Notes under the pieces: model-generated
Databases searched by the model: none
Told to the model about the DNA's origin: nothing
Seen by the model: the letters and a program-made list of their open reading frames with translations, nothing else
Assembly: GCA_948960675.1 (NCBI GenBank)
Contig: CARDPF010000228.1
Coordinates: forward strand, 1-5,154
DNA length: 5,154 nucleotides
Direction: 5' to 3'
DNA from: an uncultured Eisenbergiella sp.
GTDB taxonomy: Bacteria > Bacillota > Clostridia > Lachnospirales > Lachnospiraceae
Shown here: piece after piece, positions 1 through 5,154 of the stretch
How positions within the stretch are numbered: position 1 is the stretch's first letter
Layout of the letters: the number at the start of each line of letters is the position of its first letter
Made by a program: the position numbers and the translations under genes

Positions 1-1137
1 TCGGCTTATTTTGTTTCCGTGGAGGAAGAATTGGACGAGATTTATGACAAGCTGGTAAAAAACCGTACCGCGCAGGCTAAGGCCATGGGTTTTGACAATT
101 ACGTGGAGCTGGGGTATTGCCGCATGAACCGCAACAGCTACGGGAAAAGAGAGGTAGAGAATTTCCGCAGGCAGGTAAAGGAAGTGTTTGTGCCCTTCGC
201 GGAAAAGGTGCATGAGAGAAGAAGGAAGCGCCTTGGGCTGGACAAGCTGTCTTATATCGATAATGAGGTGTATTTCTTAAACGGCAATCCGGCGCCCACA
301 GGCTCCCCGGAGGAGATTTTAAAAACCGGACAGCACATGTACAGTGCATTGTCTGCAGAGACGAAGGAATTTTTTGACTTCATGATGGAGAATGAACTGC
401 TGGACGTATTCGGGCGTAAGACCAAAAAGCAGGGCGGCTACATGACTTTCATCCATAAATACGGTGCGCCTTTCATCTTTGCCAATTTCAACGGTACCTC
501 CGGGGATGTGGATGTAGTGACCCATGAGTGCGGGCATGCGTTTCAGGGGTTTGTTTCCGGGAAGGATCCGGTGCTGGAGCATAATGACATCACCATGGAG
601 ACGGCGGAGATCCACTCCATGTCCATGGAATTTTTCACGGATCCCTGGATGAAGGATTTCTTTGGGGACCGCAGTGCGGAGTTTTTGGCGATGCAGCTGG
701 AGGATGCCATCCGTTTTGTGCCTTACGGAACCATGGTAGACGAGTTCCAGCATATCGTCTATGAAAATCCGGATATGACCCCGGCAGAGCGAAAGCAGAC
801 ATGGCATGACCTGGAACAGGTTTATATGCCCCATTTGGATTATGGGGATGATCCCTTTTTCTCCAAAGGGGGCTATTGGCAGCGGCAGCAGCACATTTAC
901 AACAGTCCCTTCTATTATATAGATTACGTACTGGCACAAACCTGTGCGTTCCAGTATAAGGTGTGGATGGACGAGAACTATCAGGAGGCCTGGGAAAGTT
1001 ACTTAAAGCTTTGTAAGCTGTCGGCGAAGGACTTTTACGGGAATATGCTCTGCAGCGTCGGCCTGAAAGTACCGTTTGAGGACGGATATTTTGAAGAGAT
1101 TGTGGATAAACTGTCCAAAAAGCTGGAAGCACTATAA
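1..1137 (+). CDS. M3-family zinc oligoendopeptidase, 5'-truncated by window edge
   Basis: A metallo-oligopeptidase that cleaves short peptides, most likely in the cytoplasm since no membrane segment is visible in the part present. The frame is open from base 1, so the GTG at 19 is probably not the real start. Fragment residues 175-179 read HECGH, the zinc and catalytic HExxH motif. E203, in ETAEIHS 28 residues after the first His, is the expected third zinc ligand. The segment FANFNGTSGDVDVVTHE just before the motif, and the late SPFYYIDYVLAQ segment (302-313), are typical of M3 oligoendopeptidases. They fit best the 'M3, not PepF' type of roughly 550-570 residues. On that basis about 180-190 N-terminal residues lie upstream. 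The middle motif residue is Cys, where Ala, Leu or Phe is more common; it is not a catalytic position. The gene ends in TAA and is followed by a strong terminator, so it is transcribed apart from the transporter downstream. Family assignment is firm; the exact subfamily is inferred. Confidence 0.93.
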   Translation, partial: SAYFVSVEEELDEIYDKLVKNRTAQAKAMGFDNYVELGYCRMNRNSYGKREVENFRRQVKEVFVPFAEKVHERRRKRLGLDKLSYIDNEVYFLNGNPAPTGSPEEILKTGQHMYSALSAETKEFFDFMMENELLDVFGRKTKKQGGYMTFIHKYGAPFIFANFNGTSGDVDVVTHECGHAFQGFVSGKDPVLEHNDITMETAEIHSMSMEFFTDPWMKDFFGDRSAEFLAMQLEDAIRFVPYGTMVDEFQHIVYENPDMTPAERKQTWHDLEQVYMPHLDYGDDPFFSKGGYWQRQQHIYNSPFYYIDYVLAQTCAFQYKVWMDENYQEAWESYLKLCKLSAKDFYGNMLCSVGLKVPFEDGYFEEIVDKLSKKLEAL

Positions 1138-1192
1138 AAAAGTGTGCGCAAAGCATCGTACAGGACAGACTGAAAGTCTGGCGGAATTATAC

Positions 1193-1233
1193 AAAAAGGG
1201 GCGATATGGCATATGCTATATCGTCTTTTTTTT
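1193..1233 (+). terminator. Rho-independent terminator after the M3 peptidase gene
   Basis: C1202-C1210 pairs with G1215-G1223 (nine pairs including one G-U) around a four-base ATAT loop. The stem can be lengthened by G-U and G-C pairs down to G1198-T1227. An A-rich run (1193-1197) precedes it and eight T residues (1226-1233) follow. The A-tract facing the T-tract means it could also act on the minus strand. A smaller perfect 6-bp hairpin (1166-1180, CAGACT/AGTCTG with a GAA loop) lies between the stop codon and the terminator. It has no T-tract of its own. Confidence 0.9.
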
Positions 1234-1262
1234 ACGCCTGCACAGTGAAGAAGGATAAATTG

Positions 1263-1374
1263 TTACTTTTTATGTGCAAAAATGATAAAAAGTTTGTCGG
1301 ATTTTAAAACAATTTTACAAAAAGGATTGCTGGGAATAATTATGTGTTTACTTTATTTATAAAAAGTGATAAAA
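1263..1374 (+). repeat. Imperfect direct repeat of a promoter-like block (1263-1290 and 1348-1374)
   Basis: Two AT-rich blocks share the same order: TTACTTT, an AT-rich spacer, a run of A, then TGATAAAA. The first is 28 bases (1263-1290), the second 27 bases (1348-1374), with starts 85 bases apart. The second copy contains the well-formed promoter. The first keeps the TGATAAAA part but has a poorer -35 match and spacing. Part of the resemblance could simply reflect AT-rich composition. Confidence 0.45.
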
Positions 1375-1375
1375 T
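1347..1375 (+). promoter_or_regulatory. Sigma-A type promoter for the substrate-binding protein gene
   Basis: The -35 box TTTACT (1347-1352; 4 of 6 to TTGACA) and -10 box TAAAAT (1370-1375; 5 of 6 to TATAAT) are separated by exactly 17 bases. A TG one base before the -10 box (1367-1368) makes it an extended -10. The region upstream (1301-1325) is rich in A and T runs and could act as an UP element. Transcription would begin near 1382, giving a leader of about 80 bases. Sequence match only. Confidence 0.7.
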
Positions 1376-1406
1376 TCTAAAGTGTTTAGTATGTATGCCA
1401 TATACG

Positions 1407-1441
1407 GACACAATGTCGTGCCAGACAGCCATGGCATGGCA
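1407..1441 (+). promoter_or_regulatory. Short inverted repeats in the 5' leader (possible operator or leader hairpin)
   Basis: The leader between promoter and ribosome binding site holds GACA-caa-TGTC (1407-1417), TGCCA (1419-1423) that can pair with TGGCA at 1432-1436 or 1437-1441, and the 8-base palindrome GCCATGGC (1428-1435). This could be an operator just downstream of the start of transcription, or a small mRNA hairpin. The arms are short and no known riboswitch or T-box pattern is recognisable, so the role is open. Confidence 0.25.
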
Positions 1442-1450
1442 AATCCTGAA

Positions 1451-1456
1451 AGGAGG
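1451..1456 (+). promoter_or_regulatory. Ribosome binding site AGGAGG
   Basis: A full-consensus AGGAGG ends eight bases before ATG 1465 and fixes that start. A second in-frame ATG at 1471 (third codon) is less well spaced and gives nearly the same signal peptide. Confidence 0.85.
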
Positions 1457-1464
1457 AGATTATT

Positions 1465-3423
1465 ATGAAAATGAAAAAGGTTTTGTCAGCATTGCTCACG
1501 GCAGCGATGGTGGCAACCCTGACTGCATGCGGCGACCAGGAATCGGTGACAAATAACGAGTCGGTTGCTGCTCCCGCAGAAAGCGTGGCGGATGATGCGG
1601 CCACTCCCGATGAGGAGAGCGCACCTGCAGAGGCGGAGACACAGACAGAGGCACAGGATACGGCCCAGAAGCCTACGGAGCCTACCGGCCAGCTGATCAT
1701 CGGCTCCACGACCGACCTGGATGAGGAATTTTATGATACATCCTATGATAACAATTCCTTTAACTACCACATGTACGGCCTGCTTCACGGCTATTCGACC
1801 GTTGTGTATACCAAGGAAGGCATGTTTGAGATCGACAAGACCGTTGTGAAGAATTATGAGACGACGGAGAATGAGGACGGGACCAAGACCTATACGGTGA
1901 CCATCAATGACGGACTGGTCTGGTCTGACGGTACCCCCATCACCGCGAAGGATTATGTGTTTGAGATTCTTCTGGAGTCCAGCCCGGAGATGATGGGCGT
2001 GGATGCGTATCCGGCCAACGGCTACACCACAGTGGTAGGCTGGGATGAGTTTAATGCAGGCGAAACCAAGAACTTTAAGGGAATTCACCTGGTGGACGAC
2101 ATGACTTATTCCATCACCATCAAGGCGGAGGAACTGCCTTATCACTATGACATTACGTATGCAGGCGCGATGCCCAGACCGCTGGCAGTGCTTGCGCCCG
2201 ACTGTGACGTGGAGGACAGCGAGGATGGCGCTACCATCACCGGCGAGTTCACCACGGAGCTGCTGATGAAGACCATCAATGATCCCGATACCGGGTATCG
2301 TTACAATCCGCAGGTGACCTGCGGCGCATACCTGTTCAAAGGCTACGACACCGCGAGCCGTCAGGGTACACTGGAAGTGAACCCGCTTTATGCAGGCGAT
2401 TACCGCGGCATCAAGCCCATGATCAAGACCCTGATCTTAAAGACCGTTGAGAATGCGACCCAGATGGCGGAGTTGGAAGCCGGCACGGTAGACGTGCTGA
2501 TGGATATCTCCGGCGGCGAGAGCATTGAGGCAGGTCTGGATCTGGTGGATGAGGGCAAGGCCCAGAAGAGCACCCATTTCCGTAACGGTTACGGTATGAT
2601 CACCTTTGACTGCTCCCAGTTCCCGACGGATTCCGTGAACGTGCGTCAGGCTGTCGCGCTCTGTCTGGATCGTAACGAGTTTGCAAGACAGTATTCCGGC
2701 GGTTATGCGACCATCGTGCATGCTGCCTATGGCATGGCGCAGTGGGAGTATCAGAATTCCAGGGATTGGATTGACGAGACGCTGGATACTTATGAAAAGG
2801 ATCTGGACCGCGCCGCACAGCTGTTGGTAGACGACGGCTGGACGCTGAACAAAGACGGCGGGGAGTACAAGGAAGGCGACGGCGTCCGTTATAAGGATGT
2901 GGACGGCGAGTTAAAGTCCCTGACCATCGAGTGGTGTAACACCGAAGGCAATCCGGTTTCCGAACTGCTTTCCACCATGCTGCCGGAGTCCATGGAGACC
3001 ATCGGCATGGAATTGAAGTCCACCACCACGGACCTCCCGACCCTGACTACCGCAAGAAGCCATCAGGGCGAGAAGATCTACAACATGTATAACATGGCAA
3101 ACGGTTTTGCAACCGCACATTCTCCTTGGTACTACTACAGCAGCGATCCGATATGGATGACTGCCGGTTATAACTCCAACTGGATTGCGGACGAAGAACT
3201 GGAGTCCACCACCGCAAAGATGAAGAACCTTCCTTACGAAGCGCAGGATGAATGGCTGGAGGCATGGAGGGAGTTTATCAAAGCGTGGAATGAGAAGCTT
3301 CCTGATGTTCCGCTGTATTCTGACGAATATCATGACTTCTTCAGCAATAAGCTGCATGACTGGGATACGACTTCTACCTGGACTTGGGACAGTGCTGTTC
3401 TGGAGGCATGGGTATCTGAATAA
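1465..3423 (+). CDS. Peptide ABC transporter substrate-binding lipoprotein (family 5, OppA/DppA-like)
   Basis: Extracellular solute-binding protein, probably for oligo- or dipeptides, anchored to the outer face of the membrane by lipid. It has 652 residues, longer than the usual 500-600. Residues 1-21 form a lipoprotein signal peptide: basic MKMKK, a hydrophobic core, then lipobox LTAC with Cys22 as the lipidated residue. Residues 23-76 are a low-complexity linker rich in Ala, Glu, Thr and Pro, with 14 acidic residues and one Lys. The family-5 binding fold starts near residue 77. Landmarks are NDGLVWSDGTPITAKDYVF (148-166, the signature region), YNPQVTCGAYLF (280-291, corresponding to the usual GTGPY segment), VRQAVALCLDR (393-403) and DLDRAAQLLVDDGW (446-459). 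The C-terminus has the usual LPDVPLYS segment. It is preceded by its own promoter and followed by a terminator, then by two permease genes, so it is the receptor of that importer. Nickel, sugar or other ligands occur in this family, so the peptide substrate is inferred. Confidence 0.93.
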   Translation: MKMKKVLSALLTAAMVATLTACGDQESVTNNESVAAPAESVADDAATPDEESAPAEAETQTEAQDTAQKPTEPTGQLIIGSTTDLDEEFYDTSYDNNSFNYHMYGLLHGYSTVVYTKEGMFEIDKTVVKNYETTENEDGTKTYTVTINDGLVWSDGTPITAKDYVFEILLESSPEMMGVDAYPANGYTTVVGWDEFNAGETKNFKGIHLVDDMTYSITIKAEELPYHYDITYAGAMPRPLAVLAPDCDVEDSEDGATITGEFTTELLMKTINDPDTGYRYNPQVTCGAYLFKGYDTASRQGTLEVNPLYAGDYRGIKPMIKTLILKTVENATQMAELEAGTVDVLMDISGGESIEAGLDLVDEGKAQKSTHFRNGYGMITFDCSQFPTDSVNVRQAVALCLDRNEFARQYSGGYATIVHAAYGMAQWEYQNSRDWIDETLDTYEKDLDRAAQLLVDDGWTLNKDGGEYKEGDGVRYKDVDGELKSLTIEWCNTEGNPVSELLSTMLPESMETIGMELKSTTTDLPTLTTARSHQGEKIYNMYNMANGFATAHSPWYYYSSDPIWMTAGYNSNWIADEELESTTAKMKNLPYEAQDEWLEAWREFIKAWNEKLPDVPLYSDEYHDFFSNKLHDWDTTSTWTWDSAVLEAWVSE

Positions 3424-3424
3424 G

Positions 3425-3463
3425 AACGATTCGTTTATAGGCGTGTTGATTGGCTGAATCGTT
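3425..3463 (+). repeat. Perfect 8-bp inverted repeat just after the binding-protein stop codon
   Basis: AACGATTC (3425-3432) and GAATCGTT (3456-3463) are perfect reverse complements separated by 23 bases. They begin one base after the TAA. No T-tract follows, so it is not a terminator by itself. It may fold at the 3' end of the lipoprotein mRNA ahead of the terminator hairpin, or be a protein-binding site. Confidence 0.5.
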
Positions 3464-3479
3464 ACGAAACGACATAGAG

Positions 3480-3527
3480 CAGGGAGTGCCAGAGGCGGCT
3501 GATTTCCTTATGGCACTCCCTGTTTTT
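3480..3527 (+). terminator. Intrinsic terminator between binding-protein and permease genes
   Basis: CAGGGAGTGCCA (3480-3491) pairs perfectly over 12 bp with TGGCACTCCCTG (3511-3522) around a 19-base loop, followed directly by five T residues (3523-3527). It starts 56 bases after the binding-protein stop codon. Placed inside a transporter gene cluster, it should lower transcription of the permeases relative to the binding protein, or protect the 3' end of the lipoprotein mRNA. Confidence 0.85.
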
Positions 3528-3563
3528 ATCCAAAGGCTTTCGGGCGTTTGGAACACTCATGCG

Positions 3564-3644
3564 CCGATGCGGCAGGGGCTGCAAGGCGCTGCACGGTTGT
3601 GCGGCAGCGCGCGCAGCCTTGTGTCAGAAGATGGACCGATGCGG
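3564..3644 (+). other. GC-rich foldable element flanked by a 9-base direct repeat
   Basis: The gap between the terminator and the permease ribosome binding site contains CCGATGCGG twice (3564-3572 and 3636-3644). Between the copies lies a nested inverted repeat: GGCTGC (3577-3582) with GCAGCC (3613-3618) outside, and GCGCTGC (3586-3592) with GCAGCGC (3604-3610) inside, leaving an 11-base loop. No T-tract follows. It is richer in G and C than the other intergenic DNA here. It may be a structured mRNA leader of the permease genes or a small intergenic repeat. An open frame runs through it in phase with the permease gene but shows no protein-like features. I see no convincing promoter in 3528-3690. 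Confidence 0.4.
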
Positions 3645-3691
3645 TGTGAATAGATTGGCAGTGCATTGTTTTCGGTACAGGAAAAGAAAGC

Positions 3692-3698
3692 AGGAGGT
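3692..3698 (+). promoter_or_regulatory. Ribosome binding site AGGAGGT deciding the permease start
   Basis: AGGAGGT lies ten bases before ATG 3709. The frame remains open back to an ATG at 3559, which would add 50 Cys- and Arg-rich residues, but that ATG has no clear ribosome binding site and the extra residues do not resemble a permease. The start at 3709 gives the standard DppB N-terminus. Confidence 0.8.
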
Positions 3699-3708
3699 CT
3701 CAGGGCTT

Positions 3709-4698
3709 ATGGGCAAAGGTCGGTATTTAGTTAAAAGATTGATTTACATCGTTTTCGTATTTTTCATTATTTCCATTCTTATGTTCTGTATTTATAAAGC
3801 AACGCCCGGCGACCCGGTCAGGATGATGATCGGCGATACATCCAATATCGAGCCGGATCGCTATCAGGTGATGTATGACCAGTATGCCGAACTGTTGGGC
3901 GTCAATAAACCGCTGTATGTGCAGTATGGGGTATGGATCTCGAATATGCTCCGGGGCAATTTCGGGTATTCCACGCAGTACAAAAGACAGGTTATTTATG
4001 TGATCGGCACGCCGATGCTCAATACATTGAAGCTGAATATTTTTTCCATGCTGGTGGTGTTTCTGATTTCCGTACCGCTGGGGATTGCCACTGCGGTAAA
4101 GAAAAATTCCGTTTTTGATAAGGCGGTACAGGTACTTACGATTGTCGGATATAGTATACCGAGCTTTGTCATTGCCCTGTTGGCGATTTTTGTATTCGCC
4201 ATCAAGCTGAAATGGTTCCCGGTAGGCGGTGTGAGAACCGCAGGTCTGGAGGCGCAGGGACTGGCCGATGTTCTGGACGTGGGAAGGCATATGGTATTGC
4301 CGGTATTGGTAATGTCTGTCGGGGGTCTGGGTTCCATCACCAGATACGTGAGGGCTTCCATGATTGATGCCCTTCGGATGGACTATATAAAAACGGCCCG
4401 GGCAAAGGGCCTGAAGGAAAAGGTGGTCATTTATGTGCATGCCTTCCGCAATGCGCTGATTCCCATCGTGACGGTGACGACCTGGTGGATTATCGGGTTG
4501 TTCGGCGGTTCCGTGGTAATTGAGTCCCTGTTTTCCTGGAGGGGGCTTGGCTCCATGCTGTTGGACGGGCTGATGCAGCGGGATTTTTCCATCGTGCTTG
4601 CCATGCAGATGTTCTATGTGGTGCTTTCACTGGCCGGCAATGTAATTATGGATATTGCCTATACGATTGTTGACCCGAGAGTCAGACTGGACAACTAG
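3709..4698 (+). CDS. Peptide ABC transporter permease, DppB/OppB type
   Basis: Integral membrane subunit of a peptide importer, forming half of the translocation channel with the permease encoded next. It has 329 residues, within the usual 305-340. Six membrane segments are visible near residues 11-28, 107-130, 142-166, 195-210, 252-272 and 296-320. The family's N-terminal marks are TPGDPV (32-37) and LGVNKPLYVQYG (63-74) followed by NFGYS (84-88). The cytoplasmic EAA loop that docks on the ATPase is at about 214-246, centred on TARAKGL (229-235). FPVGG (170-174), FSWRGLG (275-281) and the C-terminal DPRVR (322-326) are also typical. The start at 3709 is chosen for its ribosome binding site and fit to the family. 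It sits 285 bases after the binding-protein gene, behind a terminator, and 13 bases ahead of the second permease gene, with which it is surely co-transcribed. Substrate specificity cannot be told from this subunit. Confidence 0.95.
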   Translation: MGKGRYLVKRLIYIVFVFFIISILMFCIYKATPGDPVRMMIGDTSNIEPDRYQVMYDQYAELLGVNKPLYVQYGVWISNMLRGNFGYSTQYKRQVIYVIGTPMLNTLKLNIFSMLVVFLISVPLGIATAVKKNSVFDKAVQVLTIVGYSIPSFVIALLAIFVFAIKLKWFPVGGVRTAGLEAQGLADVLDVGRHMVLPVLVMSVGGLGSITRYVRASMIDALRMDYIKTARAKGLKEKVVIYVHAFRNALIPIVTVTTWWIIGLFGGSVVIESLFSWRGLGSMLLDGLMQRDFSIVLAMQMFYVVLSLAGNVIMDIAYTIVDPRVRLDN

Positions 4699-4703
4699 GA
4701 GGG
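4697..4703 (+). promoter_or_regulatory. Ribosome binding site overlapping the upstream stop codon
   Basis: AGGAGGG overlaps the last two bases of the TAG stop of the first permease gene; its GGAGG core ends nine bases before ATG 4712. The arrangement suggests translational coupling, which would keep the two permease subunits in balance. A later ATG at 4751 has no such site. Confidence 0.8.
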
Positions 4704-4711
4704 TAGGGAGA

Positions 4712-5154
4712 ATGGCTGAGAACAAAAAGAAGAAAAGAAGGAAAGGCACCATGGCATCCGCGACGGAGCGGATGCTTGTGGGACAGAATATAAATATAGA
4801 AGAAGAGGAAGAACTGGTTACTCCCATGCAGCAGGTTGTCCGCAATTTTGTGGAAAACAAGGTTGCCATGACGGGGATGTTCTGTTTTATTGTGATTTTG
4901 CTCTGCTGCATCATCCTTCCCTTTTTCTTTCCCATTGACCAGTATTACCAGGATGTGACGCAGGCGAATGTTGCGCCCGGTTTTGGCATGATGACGCCGC
5001 CAAAGGCGCTGCAGGGCAATGCCATGGACATTTCCGCAGGCAGCACCTATTCGGTGGGGCTTGACAAGAACGGGAACGTGTATGAGTGGGGAACCTTTCC
5101 AAACGCGAAGCTAAAGAAGCTGCCCCCTGCCAGTGAGATGGGGAAGCTGGTGAG
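4712..5154 (+). CDS. ABC transporter permease, DppC/OppC type, with an inserted RCC1-like repeat; 3'-truncated
   Basis: Second channel subunit of the importer; 147 codons are visible and the frame is still open at the window end. Residues 5-11 are KKKKRRK, and an acidic run (30-34) follows. Residues 38-54, PMQQVVRNFVENKVAMT, match the cytoplasmic OppC N-terminal region that precedes the first membrane helix, seen here at about 51-73. The next stretch, DQYYQDVTQANVAPG (76-90), is still like DppC. The family then normally has a short PPS..HW.GTD..GRD loop leading to the second helix. Instead residues 107-117, ISAGSTYSVGL, followed by DKNGNVYEWG (118-127), form a typical RCC1 beta-propeller repeat, with Tyr113 where the family signature has His. 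The following PNAKLKKLPPASEMGKLV fits the link to another repeat. By topology the insert would face outside the cell. Whether the permease core resumes after it is not visible here. The N-terminal assignment is strong and the RCC1 call is good from the motif. Confidence 0.85.
   Translation, partial: MAENKKKKRRKGTMASATERMLVGQNINIEEEEELVTPMQQVVRNFVENKVAMTGMFCFIVILLCCIILPFFFPIDQYYQDVTQANVAPGFGMMTPPKALQGNAMDISAGSTYSVGLDKNGNVYEWGTFPNAKLKKLPPASEMGKLV

Noticed and set aside
19..21. GTG at 19 as the start of the M3 peptidase.
   Set aside because: The frame is open to base 1 and the HExxH motif would be about 180 residues too early for the family, so the gene begins upstream of the window.
319..939. 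A 206-codon open frame on the minus strand inside the peptidase gene.
   Set aside because: Shadow of a well-supported coding sequence; its translation shows no recognisable domain and no ribosome binding site was seen.
1166..1180. The 6-bp hairpin CAGACT/AGTCTG as a separate terminator or small RNA.
   Set aside because: The stem is short, no T-tract follows, and the strong terminator comes directly after; it is noted under that terminator only.
1344..1556. A 70-codon open frame starting in the promoter region and running into the lipoprotein gene.
   Set aside because: It overlaps the promoter and the start of the lipoprotein in another frame, has no ribosome binding site, and is not protein-like.
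3651..3684. A possible promoter before the first permease (TTGGCA at 3655-3660).
   Set aside because: The only -10-like sequence nearby (TACAGG at 3676-3681) is a poor match with a 15-base spacer, too weak to call.
3559..3708. A 50-codon in-frame extension upstream of the first permease, starting at ATG 3559.
   Set aside because: Cys- and Arg-rich composition, no clear ribosome binding site, overlap with the GC-rich hairpin element, and a good site before ATG 3709 that gives the standard DppB start.
3727..4440. A 237-codon open frame on the minus strand inside the first permease gene.
   Set aside because: His- and Arg-rich antisense translation of a clear membrane protein gene; no domain is recognisable.

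Overview
The window looks like chromosomal DNA of a Gram-positive, anaerobic Firmicute, most likely a gut Clostridia of the Lachnospiraceae type. This is inferred from the strong AGGAGG ribosome binding sites, the AT-rich intergenic regions around mid-GC genes, the lipoprotein with a long acidic linker, and the protein families present. No marker gene fixes the species. All four genes lie on the + strand and all concern peptide handling.

Layout. Positions 1-1137 hold the C-terminal two thirds of an M3-family zinc oligoendopeptidase whose start lies upstream of the window. A strong intrinsic terminator (about 1193-1233) closes that unit. An AT-rich intergenic region (1234-1464) carries a good sigma-A type promoter (TTTACT-N17-TAAAAT, with an extended -10) and a diverged second copy of the same promoter-like block 85 bases upstream. 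A long peptide-ABC substrate-binding lipoprotein (family 5, OppA/DppA-like) follows at 1465-3423, and then a second strong terminator hairpin (3480-3527). After a gap of about 180 bases with a GC-rich foldable element flanked by a 9-base direct repeat, a DppB/OppB-type permease runs from 3709 to 4698. Thirteen bases later a DppC/OppC-type permease starts at 4712 and runs off the end of the window.

How they work together. The lipoprotein would capture peptides outside the cell, the two permeases would form the membrane channel, and ATPases would be expected downstream. The M3 peptidase, in a separate upstream unit, could hydrolyse imported peptides. The terminator between the binding protein and the permeases suggests that the binding protein is made in excess and the permeases depend on read-through or a weak unseen promoter.

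The most striking observation is in the second permease. After its OppC-type N-terminus and first membrane helix, at the point where the family normally has a short loop with a PPS..HW.GTD..GRD motif, the protein instead continues into an RCC1-like beta-propeller repeat (ISAGSTYSVGL, then DKNGNVYEWG, at 5030-5092). This suggests that an extracellular propeller is inserted into an ABC importer permease. The window ends inside this domain, so its size and the rest of the permease cannot be seen here.
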